This document shows positions 20,546 to 30,905 of a DNA stretch of 64,000 nucleotides, one piece after another. Position 1 is the first letter of the stretch. Each line of letters starts with the position of its first letter. The DNA comes from Pseudoalteromonas luteoviolacea H33-S. GTDB lineage: Bacteria > Pseudomonadota > Gammaproteobacteria > Enterobacterales > Alteromonadaceae. The position numbers and the translations under genes were made by a program. Where the stretch lies: positions 1 to 64,000 of the forward strand of contig NZ_AUXY01000070.1 in the NCBI RefSeq assembly GCF_001625695.1. The letters run 5' to 3'. The notes beneath the pieces are model-generated. The model was not told the DNA's origin and ran no database searches. It was given only the letters and a program-made list of their open reading frames with translations.

Positions 20546-22371
20546 CCTTTTTTACTCACTACCCACTGATCAACAAATTGCTCAAGTACGTTAAGTGGAA
20601 CAGGTCCATTTTTAAGTACAACATCGTGGAATTCGCGGATATCGAACTTATCACCCAGTTCTTTTTTCGCGGCTTCACGCAGTTCAACAATTTTGATCAT
20701 ACCGATTTTGTATGCTGTCGCTTGGCTTGGCATAACAATATGTCTTTCAACCATCTTCACGGCATCAGACTTAGCATTTGGCGTGTTGTTTACATAGTAA
20801 TCAATACCTTCTTGGCGCGTCCACTTCATTGCGTGGATACCAGTATCAACAACTAAACGACATGCACGCCATAGTTCCATCGCTAGACGGCCAAAATCTG
20901 AATATGGGTCTTCATATAAGCCCATTTCTTTTGGTACTAGCTCAGAGTAAAGTCCCCAGCCTTCAGTGTAAGCGGTATAACGACCAAACTTACGGAACTT
21001 AGGCATGTTCTCAAGTTCTTGAGCAATTGCAATCTGCATGTGGTGACCAGGTACACCTTCGTGGTAAGCCAAAGCTTCCATTTGGTATGTTGGCATCGCT
21101 TCCATATCATACAGGTTTGCGTAGTAAATACCTGGGCGAGAGCCATCAGGTGTAGGTTGCTGATAAAACGCTTTACCAGCAGCTTTTTCACGGAATGCCT
21201 CTACACGCTTAACAATCATGTCTGCTTTTGGTTTTACAATGAAAAGTTCATCAAGGCGAGACTTCATGTTATCGATCATTGCTGTAGCATCGGCAAGGTA
21301 TTTTGCTTTACCTTCTTCAGTATTCGGCAGATAGAATTGCTTATCTGTTCTCATAAACTCCATAAATGCTTTAAGGTCACCTTTGAAACCAACCTTTTCT
21401 TTGATTTCACGCATTTCGTCATGGATACGAGCGACTTCTTCTAAACCAATTTTATGGATCTCAGCAGCAGAAAGTTTCGTTGTTGTAGTACGCTCCAATG
21501 CCACATTGAAGAACTTTTCACCTTCAGGGAACTTCCATACGCCATCTCTATCGTCTGCACGCTTTTCAAGCTTGTGTAAATAGCTGATCAGTTTGCTATA
21601 AGCTGGTTTGACGGCAGAGGTCAAAGCGTTGTTCGCTTGCGTAATTAACGCGTCTTTTTCGCTTTGAGCAATCTCTAATTTTGCGACTTTTCTTTTGAAG
21701 TCAGCTAACAATGTAGAGTCATCACCTGCAGCGAATGGCGCGCCTTTGATGATGTTTTTGCTTGAATCGATAACATGAGGAAATACAAATTTAGGTGCGA
21801 TAATACCTGCATCAGCGCGTTTGCCTAAATCTTCAATGAGTTGATCGAATACAATCGGTACACCATTTAAACGCGCAATATAAGCTTTCGCATCTTTCAC
21901 ATCAGCGATCTGGTGTTGGTTAATCAAAAATGCAGGGATCATCGAGTGAGTGCCAAACATTTGATTTACAGGGTAAGAGTAGCGACGCCATTTAAAGTCT
22001 TCGATTTCTTCTTCTAAACCTTGCTTAAATAGGTCATAACTTACTTGAGTTTGCAGGTCCAACTTACTTCTGTCGATGGCATTAATAGCAGCAAGGTCTT
22101 GTTTAGTTAGCTCTAGATCTTCTAGTTGACGTGCCTCAGAGCCGTCATCCCATTTATCATAGTCTTTTTTAATACCTAGGTAGGTTTGGTAGATAGGACT
22201 ACGCATTACACCGCGATTAAATGACTCTTCAAATAACGCATTTGCTTTTTCTACTTCACTTTGAACAACTTGTTGCACAGGAGTAACTGGTTTTGGTTGC
22301 TCAGCTGTTTGCTGACAGCCTGCCAGTAACGTTGCTGATATTGCAGCAGCGATGATGGTAAGTTTACGCAT
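20542..22371 (-). CDS. DUF885 family lipoprotein, putative metallopeptidase
   Basis: A 609-residue secreted protein. Its lipoprotein signal ends in LLAGC at about residue 19, so it is probably membrane-anchored in the periplasm. The motif YHEGVPGHHMQ is the conserved zinc-binding-like site of DUF885 proteins, which are regarded as metallopeptidase-like; the substrate is unknown. The gene is probably monocistronic. Its stop overlaps the convergent kinase gene by four bases. The 160-base gap on its 5' side (22372-22532) probably holds its promoter. Confidence 0.88.
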   Translation of the reverse strand: MRKLTIIAAAISATLLAGCQQTAEQPKPVTPVQQVVQSEVEKANALFEESFNRGVMRSPIYQTYLGIKKDYDKWDDGSEARQLEDLELTKQDLAAINAIDRSKLDLQTQVSYDLFKQGLEEEIEDFKWRRYSYPVNQMFGTHSMIPAFLINQHQIADVKDAKAYIARLNGVPIVFDQLIEDLGKRADAGIIAPKFVFPHVIDSSKNIIKGAPFAAGDDSTLLADFKRKVAKLEIAQSEKDALITQANNALTSAVKPAYSKLISYLHKLEKRADDRDGVWKFPEGEKFFNVALERTTTTKLSAAEIHKIGLEEVARIHDEMREIKEKVGFKGDLKAFMEFMRTDKQFYLPNTEEGKAKYLADATAMIDNMKSRLDELFIVKPKADMIVKRVEAFREKAAGKAFYQQPTPDGSRPGIYYANLYDMEAMPTYQMEALAYHEGVPGHHMQIAIAQELENMPKFRKFGRYTAYTEGWGLYSELVPKEMGLYEDPYSDFGRLAMELWRACRLVVDTGIHAMKWTRQEGIDYYVNNTPNAKSDAVKMVERHIVMPSQATAYKIGMIKIVELREAAKKELGDKFDIREFHDVVLKNGPVPLNVLEQFVDQWVVSKKG

Positions 22372-22532
22372 GTTTTACCCTTTTTTCTTTTTAAATCTTG
22401 TAGACATCATTAGCCTAACTGAAGATAAACCTCAGTGTAGGCCATTATATGTTAAGCGGCGAGCGACAGCTAGAATAAGCGTTAATGCAAACTTTATAGC
22501 TACGTAATGTCCGTACTACATGTCACCTAAAT

Positions 22533-23669
22533 TTAGACAAACAATTCTAACAGGTCATTTAAGTACCTGTGACCTTTATTTGTTACAAACCATGAATCAC
22601 CTTGCATTTCTAATAACCCTAAGCGAATTGCGTGGTTCAATTGTTGTTCTATTTCAGCTTCTTGCAGCCCTGTGTACGCAGTAAAATTAGACTTAGGTGT
22701 TGGCTCTAATAGGCGGAAAGTATTCATAAAAAACTCAAAGGGCCTATCTTCTGGTGCGACATGCCAGCTGTCATACAAGTAAGGCTTAGTGAGGTCCATA
22801 TAACCCCTTGGATGCTTAACTTTGACAGTACGTAAAATCTGATTTTGCTCTGGTAGCGTAATTTTACCGTGTGCGCCGCAGCCAATTCCTAGATAGTCAC
22901 CAAAGCGCCAGTAATTCAAATTGTGTTTGCAACGATAATTGGGTTTGGCATAGCCGGATATTTCGTATTGCTGATAGCCATGCTCTGCTAATAAAGTTTG
23001 ACCAGCTTCTTGTATCGCCCAAAGGGTTTCATCCTCAGGTAATTTGGGAGGCCTAGACGCAAACTGGGTATTAGGCTCAATGGTCAGTTGATACCAAGAG
23101 ATATGTGGTGGATTTAATTCAATGACTCGTCGCAAATCACTTAATGCATCGTCAATAGTCTGATTTGGTAGACCGTGCATCAAATCCATATTAAAACTAT
23201 TCAAACCTGCACTGTGTGCCTCTGCTGCTGCATTTAAGGCTTCTTGCTCGCCATGAATGCGCCCTAGCGCTTTGAGTTTATCACTTTGCAGGCTTTGTAC
23301 CCCGATTGAGATGCGGTTAATACCGGCTTGTACATAGTGTTTGAAACGATCGCTTTCAACGGTACCTGGATTGGCTTCTAACGTAATTTCAATATCATCT
23401 TCAAAACCAATCAATGCTTCGATTTGTTCTAGCAAGTGCACATATGCATCACCTGAAAGTAAGCTAGGTGTACCGCCACCAACAAAGATACTGTGCAACT
23501 TTCTACCTTGTACAAGATGTAAATCTGCTTTGAGGTCGTCAAGAAGGTGACCAATATATTCTTGCTCAGGGATAGTGCCTTTTTGGCTGTGGCTATTGAA
23601 ATCGCAATATGGACATTTTTGCACGCACCAAGGCACGTGCACATATAAACTTAATGGAGGGAGATTCAC
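22533..23669 (-). CDS. hemW: Radical SAM heme chaperone HemW
   Basis: A radical SAM protein related to coproporphyrinogen dehydrogenase but thought to carry heme to respiratory enzymes. The iron-sulfur motif CVQKCPYC (CxxxCxxC) near residue 15 is followed by DFNSH, typical of HemW. The GGGTPSLL motif also matches. Length is 378 residues. The start is GTG at 23669, which overlaps the rdgB stop (GTGA), so the two genes are coupled. It is last in the yggS-proC-yggT-DUF4426-rdgB-hemW run. Confidence 0.94.
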   Translation of the reverse strand: MNLPPLSLYVHVPWCVQKCPYCDFNSHSQKGTIPEQEYIGHLLDDLKADLHLVQGRKLHSIFVGGGTPSLLSGDAYVHLLEQIEALIGFEDDIEITLEANPGTVESDRFKHYVQAGINRISIGVQSLQSDKLKALGRIHGEQEALNAAAEAHSAGLNSFNMDLMHGLPNQTIDDALSDLRRVIELNPPHISWYQLTIEPNTQFASRPPKLPEDETLWAIQEAGQTLLAEHGYQQYEISGYAKPNYRCKHNLNYWRFGDYLGIGCGAHGKITLPEQNQILRTVKVKHPRGYMDLTKPYLYDSWHVAPEDRPFEFFMNTFRLLEPTPKSNFTAYTGLQEAEIEQQLNHAIRLGLLEMQGDSWFVTNKGHRYLNDLLELFV

Positions 23670-24259
23670 AGGGTACTCTTAAAGTGGGTCATTAATTGTT
23701 GCAGTGCTTTCCCTCTATGACTGATGGCGTTCTTTTCTTCCTTTGTTAGCTCTGCGGCCATTTTTTGTAAACTCTCGACCCAGAATACAGGATCATAACC
23801 AAAACCACCGTCACCATGCTGCAAGTTGGCGATAGTGCCTTCCCAGCTCGCTTGGCAGATCACGGGGGTTGGGTCTTCAGCATGGCGCATATATACCAAT
23901 ACACACCAGAATCGAGCAGTGCGATTGTCATTACTTGCCATAGCGTCGAGTAATTTATCAATATTTTGCTGATCGCTTGCGCCGACTCCAGCAAAACGAG
24001 CTGAATAAACACCTGGTGCGCCATTGAGTGCGTCAACCTCTAAACCTGAGTCATCGGCGATGGCTGGTAGCCCAGTTTCTTTGGCTGCATGGCGGGCTTT
24101 AATGATGGCATTTTCCACAAAAGTAGTGCCGGTTTCTGCCACATCTGACACCTCAAACTGACTTTGAGGTAATACTTCTATTTGCATAGACTCAAGCATA
24201 CCGCCGAGTTCTTTTACTTTGCCTTGATTGCCTGTGGCCAGCACGATTTGTTTTGTCAT
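23666..24259 (-). CDS. rdgB: dITP/XTP pyrophosphatase RdgB
   Basis: House-cleaning enzyme that hydrolyses dITP, ITP and XTP to monophosphates and keeps deaminated purines out of DNA. The N-terminus [14 protein letters not shown] and the catalytic segment [13 protein letters not shown] are diagnostic, as is the C-terminal SHRGKAL. Length is 197 residues (E. coli 197). It lies 5 bases after the DUF4426 gene and overlaps hemW by 4 bases. Confidence 0.97.
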   Translation of the reverse strand: MTKQIVLATGNQGKVKELGGMLESMQIEVLPQSQFEVSDVAETGTTFVENAIIKARHAAKETGLPAIADDSGLEVDALNGAPGVYSARFAGVGASDQQNIDKLLDAMASNDNRTARFWCVLVYMRHAEDPTPVICQASWEGTIANLQHGDGGFGYDPVFWVESLQKMAAELTKEEKNAISHRGKALQQLMTHFKSTL

Positions 24260-24264
24260 ATTTT

Positions 24265-24705
24265 TTAATCTACGTAGAACTTTTGTTGAAACTTTAAGGT
24301 TTGATGTTCATTGCCTTGTCGAATACTGAGCTCAAAGCGATAAACATCTTCATTGTAATAATCAAGTTGAGTGAGGTAATAAATGGCGTCACCCTCGATG
24401 ACCTGCTTAAAAGTAAGCGGTTTTTTATTTCCCAATAAGTTCTTAGCAAATCCAGAAATTTGCACTTGTTGTGCCGTTTTTGCTTTATCTGTGGCTAGAA
24501 CAGAAATGTTGATTAATGCTTTATTTTCATTGCGCACAACACCATATGCTTTGGCGACACTGGGTTGGATAAAGGTGGATGGAAAGGCAATGTAATGCAC
24601 TTCCCAATTACCTAACCTCTTGAATTGGCCCCCAGACTCTGTGCCTTGAGTATGGCCAGTGAAGGAAATCACTAAAAGTAAAACTGCTAAAAGATATACT
24701 CGCAT
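24265..24705 (-). CDS. DUF4426 periplasmic protein
   Basis: A 146-residue exported protein with an N-terminal signal peptide (about 1-20, cleavage near HTQG). The beta-rich domain matches DUF4426 ([15 protein letters not shown]), found in this same gene neighbourhood in many gammaproteobacteria. Its function is not known. The gap to yggT is 20 bases and to rdgB 5 bases, so it is part of the operon. Confidence 0.85.
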   Translation of the reverse strand: MRVYLLAVLLLVISFTGHTQGTESGGQFKRLGNWEVHYIAFPSTFIQPSVAKAYGVVRNENKALINISVLATDKAKTAQQVQISGFAKNLLGNKKPLTFKQVIEGDAIYYLTQLDYYNEDVYRFELSIRQGNEHQTLKFQQKFYVD

Positions 24706-24725
24706 AGTACCTCACTCACATATGC

Positions 24726-25259
24726 TTAATGCATAAAATCCATGACCAAACGTTGTAAGAACATCATGCCAAACAGCACCACCATGATAGATAAGTCTAG
24801 CCCACCTAGAGGAGGAATGATTTTTCTTACTGGGCGTAATAGTGGTTCTGTTAATTGCTCAAATACAGCGGCTGCAGGGTTATACCCTTGTACTACCCAA
24901 CTTAAAAGGGCGCGGATAATCAAAATCCAAAAAACCAAACTAAATGCTTCTTTTAGTAAGGTTAACAATCCTCCAAGCGCTGCTGTTGCTGGGTCCCAGT
25001 AACCACTGAACACCAACATTAATACAGATAGCTTGGCACCTGCGACGATAAATGCAAGGACCAAAGAAGCCACATCAATGCCTGCAAAGCCTGGGATAAT
25101 TTTACGTAGAGGATTCACTGCAAATGAGGTTGCTTTCACCACAGCTTGACTCACTGGGTTGTAAAAGTCGACGCGTGCCCATTGCATCCAAAAACGCAGT
25201 AGCACGACCATTAAAAACAGGTTAAAAACGGTTTCAATTAAAAAATGCATTGCACTCAT
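24726..25259 (-). CDS. yggT: YggT family membrane protein
   Basis: A 177-residue membrane protein with two YggT repeats of two hydrophobic segments each. Each repeat contains the conserved NP...RKIIP pattern (NPLRKIIPGFAGID and RPVRKIIPPLGGLD). Role uncertain; in some bacteria it is linked to osmotic or envelope functions. AAGGA precedes the ATG. It lies 11 bases after proC. Confidence 0.92.
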   Translation of the reverse strand: MSAMHFLIETVFNLFLMVVLLRFWMQWARVDFYNPVSQAVVKATSFAVNPLRKIIPGFAGIDVASLVLAFIVAGAKLSVLMLVFSGYWDPATAALGGLLTLLKEAFSLVFWILIIRALLSWVVQGYNPAAAVFEQLTEPLLRPVRKIIPPLGGLDLSIMVVLFGMMFLQRLVMDFMH

Positions 25260-25270
25260 GTAGAGGGTCC

Positions 25271-26092
25271 TTAAATTTGTGTTTCCATTTCTTCAGCACG
25301 GGCAATACAAGCATCCATCGCGCTTGCCACGGTTTGAGGAAGTTGATCGGCTTTCATTGACTCAATGGCTGCATGAGTGGTACCTCCTTTAGAAGTAACG
25401 TTTGCACGCAACTGCTCGAGGCTCACTTCTGGTTGTGTGACTGCCATTTGAGCGGCGCCAAGTGCAGTTTGCTGAACCAGTTGTCTCGCTTGTTGCTCAT
25501 CAAATCCTAACTGGCGGGCTTTTTCCTCAATCGCCTGCATAAACAGGAAAAAATAGGCAGGAGAAGAGCCTGTCACGGCAATTATGTCATTGATCTGATT
25601 TTCTTCTTTGAGCCAAGTCGTGATACCGGTGGCGCTAAAAATCGTGTCAACGAATGCTTTTTCCTGGTCATCAATATCTTGGCTGAAGAGTCCGGATACA
25701 CCAAGGCCGACCAGTGATGGAGTATTTGGCATACAGCGAACGAGTTTGGTGTCACATTGCAGCATGTCTTTTAAACGTGAAATAGTAATACCCGCTGCAA
25801 CTGAAATGATTACTTTATCGCGCAAATCAAGATTTGCTGACTTGAAAGAGTCACACAATGCTTCCATCATCTGCGGTTTTACCGAAAGCACCACAACGTC
25901 AGCACGCGCAATGGCATCTAGGTTGTCACTGGTTGTTTGCACTGCAAAGTCGCTTGCAACTTTATCTAGTTTTGCTTGGTTGCGATTAGTTGCAATAATA
26001 TTTTGGGCACTGAATCCATTTTTTAGCATACCGCCAATGATGGCATAGCTCATGTTTCCTGTGCCGATAAATGCAATTGTTTTGTTAGACAT
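25271..26092 (-). CDS. proC: Pyrroline-5-carboxylate reductase
   Basis: Last step of proline synthesis: reduces pyrroline-5-carboxylate with NAD(P)H. The N-terminal Rossmann motif AFIGTGNMSYAIIGGML and the C-terminal signature (VTSKGGTTHAAIE) are present. Starting at the ATG at 26092 (MSNKTIAFIG) gives 273 residues, as in the family. A more upstream start would run into the end of yggS. The gap to yggS is 16 bases. Confidence 0.96.
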   Translation of the reverse strand: MSNKTIAFIGTGNMSYAIIGGMLKNGFSAQNIIATNRNQAKLDKVASDFAVQTTSDNLDAIARADVVVLSVKPQMMEALCDSFKSANLDLRDKVIISVAAGITISRLKDMLQCDTKLVRCMPNTPSLVGLGVSGLFSQDIDDQEKAFVDTIFSATGITTWLKEENQINDIIAVTGSSPAYFFLFMQAIEEKARQLGFDEQQARQLVQQTALGAAQMAVTQPEVSLEQLRANVTSKGGTTHAAIESMKADQLPQTVASAMDACIARAEEMETQI

Positions 26093-26108
26093 ATTCTGTG
26101 TTTGGCCT

Positions 26109-26792
26109 TTATTGTCTTTTTCCAAAAATATCAGTACCAATTCTTACCATATTGGCACCAGCTGCGATGGCTGGTTCTAAGTCACCACTCATACCCATAG
26201 AAAGTGTATCGATATTAGGATATTGGGTCTTTAGTTTATCAAAGCAATCTTTCATTTGCTGAAAATATTGTAGTTGCAGGGTTTCGTCATCGGTTTGAGC
26301 GGTGATAGTCATCAAACCTCTTAAAGTTAGCTGCTTTGAACTCTCTATAAATTCAGCGAGATCAGCCAGCTCTTCTACCATACAGCCTGATTTTTTTTCA
26401 TCACCGCTGATGTTTACCTGTATTAATATATTTAACGGCTTTAAGTTGGTTGGACGCTGTTCACTTAAGCGCCTAGCAATCTTTATCCTGTCAACACTTT
26501 GCACCCAGCTGAAGTGCTCAGCAATGTGCCGAGATTTGTTTGATTGAATGGGCCCGATAAAATGCCAGTCAATATCGCGATAGTGTTGGAAATGTATTAC
26601 TTTGTCGACGGCTTCTTGAACATAAGACTCACCAAATAAGCGCTGCCCAGCATCATAAGCTTGTTGGATTAGTTCAATGGGTTTTGTTTTAGATACAGCT
26701 AAGAGCTGAACAGGATCAGAAATCTGATTATTTTGCTCTGCTTTTGTGATGCGATCGTAGGCGTTATTTAGCCGTTCTGCTATTGTAACCAT
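26109..26792 (-). CDS. yggS: PLP homeostasis protein YggS
   Basis: Pyridoxal-phosphate-binding protein of the PLPBP family that regulates vitamin B6 and amino-acid balance. The PLP lysine motif LLAVSKTKP is present, with HFIGPIQSNK and the C-terminal SMGMSGDLEPAI. The ATG at 26792 gives 227 residues and aligns with the usual N-terminus; another in-frame ATG nine codons upstream lies only two bases from pilT. It is first in its operon and divergent from pilT, with about 29 bases between. Confidence 0.94.
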   Translation of the reverse strand: MVTIAERLNNAYDRITKAEQNNQISDPVQLLAVSKTKPIELIQQAYDAGQRLFGESYVQEAVDKVIHFQHYRDIDWHFIGPIQSNKSRHIAEHFSWVQSVDRIKIARRLSEQRPTNLKPLNILIQVNISGDEKKSGCMVEELADLAEFIESSKQLTLRGLMTITAQTDDETLQLQYFQQMKDCFDKLKTQYPNIDTLSMGMSGDLEPAIAAGANMVRIGTDIFGKRQ

Positions 26793-26821
26793 ATTATTAT
26801 TTGCTCGTAGTGGAGTCATAG

Positions 26822-27871
26822 ATGGATATTACTGAATTATTAGCCTTTAGTGTGCAACATAAAGCGTCGGATCTACACCTTTCTTCGGAAGTCTCTCCGA
26901 TGATACGCGTGGATGGTGACGTACGTCGCATAAATATTCCCGCTTTAGAAGCGAAAGACGTAAATAGCTTAATTTACGATATTATGAATGATAACCAGCG
27001 CAAGGACTATGAGCAAAATCTTGAGGTGGATTTTTCGTTCGAAGTACCAAATTTAGCTCGATTTCGTGTCAATGCCTTCAATACCAGCCGAGGTCCTGCA
27101 GCAGTCTTCCGTACCATTCCAAGTCAGGTATTAACGCTAGATGACTTAGGAGCGCCGGATATTTTTAAGAAAATCGCTGATAACCCGCGTGGACTCGTGT
27201 TGGTGACAGGTCCTACGGGATCAGGCAAGTCGACTACACTTGCTGCCATGGTGGATTACATCAACAGTTGTAAACACCACCATATTCTGACTATCGAAGA
27301 CCCGATTGAATTTGTGCATCAAAATCAGTTGAGCTTAATTAACCAACGTGAAGTTCACAGAGATACGCATAGCTTTAATGCGGCACTGCGCAGCGCGTTG
27401 CGTGAAGACCCTGATGTTATCTTAGTTGGTGAGTTGCGTGATTTAGAGACCATTCGTTTAGCAATGACCGCAGCAGAAACAGGCCATCTTGTGTTTGGCA
27501 CACTCCATACCACGTCGGCACCTAAAACCATTGACCGTATTATCGATGTATTCCCTGGTGAAGAGAAAGACATGGTTCGTTCTATGCTGTCTGAGTCCTT
27601 GCAAGCGGTTATTTCTCAAACTTTAATTAAGAAAGTGGGCGGGGGACGAGTCGCTGCTCATGAGATCATGCTCGGTGTGCCGGCAATTCGTAACTTAATT
27701 CGTGAAGATAAAATTGCGCAAATGTATTCAGCGATTCAAACAGGAGCATTGCACGGCATGCAAACGATGGATCAGTGTTTGATGAATATGGTTAATCACG
27801 GTCTGATCACGACGCAAGATGCGCACGCGAAAGCGCATGATAAAAACCAGTTTGGTGCGGCAGGGTTTTAA
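26822..27871 (+). CDS. pilT: Type IV pilus retraction ATPase PilT
   Basis: Hexameric ATPase that powers type IV pilus retraction for twitching and DNA uptake. Walker A GPTGSGKST is at residues 130-138. The Asp box and Walker B region (LREDPDVILVGELRD) and the His box (GHLVFGTLHTTSA) follow. The C-terminal AIRNLIRE motif needed for retraction is present. Length is 349 residues, close to the usual 344-347. pilU follows after three bases. Confidence 0.97.
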   Translation: MDITELLAFSVQHKASDLHLSSEVSPMIRVDGDVRRINIPALEAKDVNSLIYDIMNDNQRKDYEQNLEVDFSFEVPNLARFRVNAFNTSRGPAAVFRTIPSQVLTLDDLGAPDIFKKIADNPRGLVLVTGPTGSGKSTTLAAMVDYINSCKHHHILTIEDPIEFVHQNQLSLINQREVHRDTHSFNAALRSALREDPDVILVGELRDLETIRLAMTAAETGHLVFGTLHTTSAPKTIDRIIDVFPGEEKDMVRSMLSESLQAVISQTLIKKVGGGRVAAHEIMLGVPAIRNLIREDKIAQMYSAIQTGALHGMQTMDQCLMNMVNHGLITTQDAHAKAHDKNQFGAAGF

Positions 27872-27874
27872 CGT

Positions 27875-28999
27875 ATGGCTTTAATAGATTATTTACAGTT
27901 GATGGTAGACAAAGAGGCTTCGGACTTGTTTGTCTCATCTGGGTTGGCAGTCAGTGCAAAAATTGATGGTGAGTTGCGTGCACTTGATGAGGAGGTATTA
28001 GACAGCGATGGTGCTTTAGCTATGGTTGAGTCTGCCATGTCAGAGACTCAAAGGCAGCAGTTCCATGCTGAAAAAGAATGTAATTTTGCCGTTGCCAACG
28101 ATGCGGGTCGTTTTCGTGTGTCCGCCTTTTGGCAGCGAGATTGCGCCGGTATGGTCATTCGACGTATCGTGACGGATATACCAGATGTGAATCAGCTCGG
28201 CCTGCCTTCGGTATTGACTGATGTGATCATGTCTAAGCGCGGCTTGGTTTTATTTGTCGGTGGTACGGGCACGGGTAAATCGACCTCTTTAGCTGCATTG
28301 TTAGGTTATCGCAACCGAAATCAACGGGGTCATATTCTAACCATCGAAGACCCTATTGAATTTGTGCATGAACATCGCAAAAGTATTATTACACAGCGTG
28401 AAGTGGGGCTTGATACCGAAAGCTTTGAGGCCGCTTTAAAAAGCTCTTTGCGTCAAGCACCGGACGTAATTTTGATTGGTGAAATTCGTTCACAAGAAAC
28501 GATGGAGTATGCACTGAGCTTTGCTGAAACGGGTCACTTATGTGTTGCCACTTTGCATGCCAACAATGCTAACCAAGCTATTGACCGTATTATGCACCTC
28601 GTTCCAAAAGAAAAGCATGATAAATTAAAATACGACTTGGCGCTGAATTTGAGAGCGATTGTTGCTCAGCAATTGGTACCGACTTCCAAAGGGGAGGGCA
28701 GGGTTGCGGCCATAGAAATCTTGTTAAACTCTCCTATGGTTGCTGAATTAATCAAAAAAGGAGACATTGGCTCAATTAAGGAAACCATGTCTAAGTCCAA
28801 AGAGATGGGCATGCAGACTTTCGACCAAGCGCTGTTTGAGTTGTATAAAGCACAGCGGATAAATTATGCTGATGCGCTACATCATGCTGATTCGCCGAAT
28901 GATTTACGCTTGATGATCAAGCTGCAAAATAACGAGCAAAAAGGTGCAGGGTTTTTGCAAGGGGTTACCATTGATGGCCTGGACAGCAAGAAAAACTAA
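27875..28999 (+). CDS. pilU: PilT-like retraction ATPase PilU
   Basis: PilT paralogue that works with PilT in retraction. Walker A GGTGTGKST is at residues 129-137, with Walker B region RQAPDVILIGEIR and His box GHLCVATLHANNA. Length is 374 residues, normal for PilU. The C-terminal AIRNLIR motif of PilT is replaced by PMVAELIKKG, as is usual for PilU. The 3' end overlaps the next gene by 26 bases. Confidence 0.96.
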   Translation: MALIDYLQLMVDKEASDLFVSSGLAVSAKIDGELRALDEEVLDSDGALAMVESAMSETQRQQFHAEKECNFAVANDAGRFRVSAFWQRDCAGMVIRRIVTDIPDVNQLGLPSVLTDVIMSKRGLVLFVGGTGTGKSTSLAALLGYRNRNQRGHILTIEDPIEFVHEHRKSIITQREVGLDTESFEAALKSSLRQAPDVILIGEIRSQETMEYALSFAETGHLCVATLHANNANQAIDRIMHLVPKEKHDKLKYDLALNLRAIVAQQLVPTSKGEGRVAAIEILLNSPMVAELIKKGDIGSIKETMSKSKEMGMQTFDQALFELYKAQRINYADALHHADSPNDLRLMIKLQNNEQKGAGFLQGVTIDGLDSKKN

Positions 29000-29867
29000 G
29001 CTGCTGGGCTTTATCATTTGTTATTATTTGAGCCTAGCTAATATAGGCTGGGCTCAATCAGACTACGTGGATATCTACATCAGAGATGATGTGTATATGA
29101 ATTACACGGCATTATTGTCTGGGCGTTCACCACTTGAGGTTGATAATTTTGGTGGGCAGTTTGTGCGTCGAGATGTCATTGATATGGTGCTGTTACATCA
29201 AGCGCTTCTTTTGGGTGGCTTTAACAAGCCATTTCGTTACCGCCCCGGTAATGTTAATTTCCGAGATTCCAACTTACTTGATCAGGGTAAGCAGCTATTG
29301 AGCTTTGATACTTATTGGTATGAAGAAGCGCAGCTCAAAGCACATAAATTGTTTGTCAGCGATCCGGTGATCCGCAAAGGCGAATTCTTTGCAGGGATCT
29401 ACTATGCAAAAGACAATAAACGAATGGAACGCATTCAAACATTATTTGATTTACAGCAGCTTACAGCCGTATCGTCTAGCCGTTGGCCAGTAGATTGGTA
29501 CACGCTGAGCCGGCTGCCTCTTAAAGAGCTGGTGGATGAGCCTAACTGGTCTTCGCAAGCTCAAATCGTGAATAAACAGTGGGCTGATTTTATGTTGATC
29601 CCCTTGATGCCTGTATTAGGAAACGACTTTCAATTGGCGAACATCAATCTAGTGTCTCATCCCAAATGGGTTGTGTTACTTGATAGCAGCCGCCATTTTG
29701 TGGTCTCAAAGCTTCATCCTGATGGCGAACGGGCATTTGACGCGCTGCAGAAGGGTCTAAAAAAGCTGCGTAAACAGGGAAGGATCCAAGATGCTTATCG
29801 TCAAGCTGGACTACTCCCTGATCTGACTAAATATAAGCAATTAAATGTGTTAGAAGACAAAGAGTAA
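28974..29867 (+). CDS. Exported protein, solute-binding-like
   Basis: A 297-residue protein with an N-terminal signal peptide (basic WTARKTK, hydrophobic core, cleavage near GWAQS), hence periplasmic or secreted. The rest loosely resembles extracellular solute-binding protein family 3-like proteins, but I see no motif that fixes a ligand. It overlaps pilU by 26 bases, so it is probably co-transcribed with pilT-pilU; a pilus role is possible but unproven. It is convergent with ruvX, whose stop lies 1 base away. Confidence 0.7.
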   Translation: MAWTARKTKLLGFIICYYLSLANIGWAQSDYVDIYIRDDVYMNYTALLSGRSPLEVDNFGGQFVRRDVIDMVLLHQALLLGGFNKPFRYRPGNVNFRDSNLLDQGKQLLSFDTYWYEEAQLKAHKLFVSDPVIRKGEFFAGIYYAKDNKRMERIQTLFDLQQLTAVSSSRWPVDWYTLSRLPLKELVDEPNWSSQAQIVNKQWADFMLIPLMPVLGNDFQLANINLVSHPKWVVLLDSSRHFVVSKLHPDGERAFDALQKGLKKLRKQGRIQDAYRQAGLLPDLTKYKQLNVLEDKE

Positions 29868-29868
29868 A

Positions 29869-30324
29869 CTACTCTTCATCCCATAACTGCTCAAAAAAGC
29901 TCTCTAAAATAATCACCGCAGACATACCGTCAACGTTATCTTTTGCTAACGAGCGATAACCGCCTTGATCAAACAATCGAGCTTTGGCATCGGTTGTTGT
30001 AAGGCGCTCATCTTGTGTTTCAACGGGTAGACGGTAATTATTATGCAAACGATTAGCGAACTTCTTTGCGGAAAAGGTGACCTGTTGATTGGTGCCATCC
30101 ATATTGAGCGGCAAGCCAACCACTAATAAATCGGGTTTCCATTCGTTAACGTGCTGCTCTATATCAGGCCAGTTAGGAATACCATCTCTTGCTTTTACTG
30201 CGCCTAGGCTGGTGGCTGTACCTGTGACTTCTTGGCCAATGGCCATACCAATACTTTTTGTACCAAAATCAAACCCCATTACGGTGCGTTGACCTTTTGG
30301 GGTTTTTGGTTTTTTGTTACTCAT
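29869..30324 (-). CDS. ruvX: RuvX/YqgF Holliday junction resolvase-like nuclease
   Basis: RNase H-fold nuclease that processes the 5' end of pre-16S rRNA; also called a putative Holliday junction resolvase. The first catalytic Asp is in [16 protein letters not shown], and the family block [11 protein letters not shown] is present, followed by DERLTT and [12 protein letters not shown]. Length is 151 residues, slightly above E. coli (138) because of a basic N-terminal extension ([14 protein letters not shown]). It lies 4 bases after yqgE. Confidence 0.95.
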   Translation of the reverse strand: MSNKKPKTPKGQRTVMGFDFGTKSIGMAIGQEVTGTATSLGAVKARDGIPNWPDIEQHVNEWKPDLLVVGLPLNMDGTNQQVTFSAKKFANRLHNNYRLPVETQDERLTTTDAKARLFDQGGYRSLAKDNVDGMSAVIILESFFEQLWDEE

Positions 30325-30328
30325 TCTG

Positions 30329-30886
30329 TTATGCGTGTCCTGCTTGGTTACTAAGCTGTGCGATATCTATGCCCAGCATACTGACGGCTTTTTCCCATCT
30401 TTTTTCTGGTGGCGTGCTGAATATGATTTCCGGATCGGCTTGAATAATAAGCCAAGAGTTCTCTAAGATTTCTTTTTCGAGTTGGCCTTTTTCCCACCCT
30501 GAATAACCGAGCGTAATGATAAAAGCATCTGGACTATCATGATAGGTCAGAGATGCAAGTACATCTTTAGAGGTCGTTATCATGATGTCTGAGCTGAGCT
30601 CTTTACTTGAGGCGTAGCCTATTTTGGGTGTATGTAACACAAACCCTCTGTCCGTATGCACCGGTCCACCAGCAAAAACTGTTTGCTCGGCAGCACTACT
30701 GTCCTTGTCATTATCGATTTCAATTTGATCGAGTAGTTCACCGACAGTGACATCAATGGGGTGATTTACTATTAACCCCATTGCGCCTTCTTCGTTATGT
30801 TCACAGATGTAGGTGACGGAGCGTTTGAACATCGGGTCCTGCAAGTTAGGCATTGCGATAAGGAAGTGATTAGCTAATGATTGCAT
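30329..30886 (-). CDS. yqgE: YqgE/AlgH family protein (UPF0301)
   Basis: A 185-residue protein of the YqgE/AlgH family. Characteristic segments are [15 protein letters not shown] at the N-terminus, GLIVNHP, FAGGPV and [15 protein letters not shown]. Its function is unresolved; AlgH was first linked to alginate in Pseudomonas. It is placed between gshB and ruvX, with gaps of 19 and 4 bases, the standard order in gammaproteobacteria. Confidence 0.95.
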   Translation of the reverse strand: MQSLANHFLIAMPNLQDPMFKRSVTYICEHNEEGAMGLIVNHPIDVTVGELLDQIEIDNDKDSSAAEQTVFAGGPVHTDRGFVLHTPKIGYASSKELSSDIMITTSKDVLASLTYHDSPDAFIITLGYSGWEKGQLEKEILENSWLIIQADPEIIFSTPPEKRWEKAVSMLGIDIAQLSNQAGHA

Positions 30887-30905
30887 GCGAGACCCCTTCT
30901 ATGAT

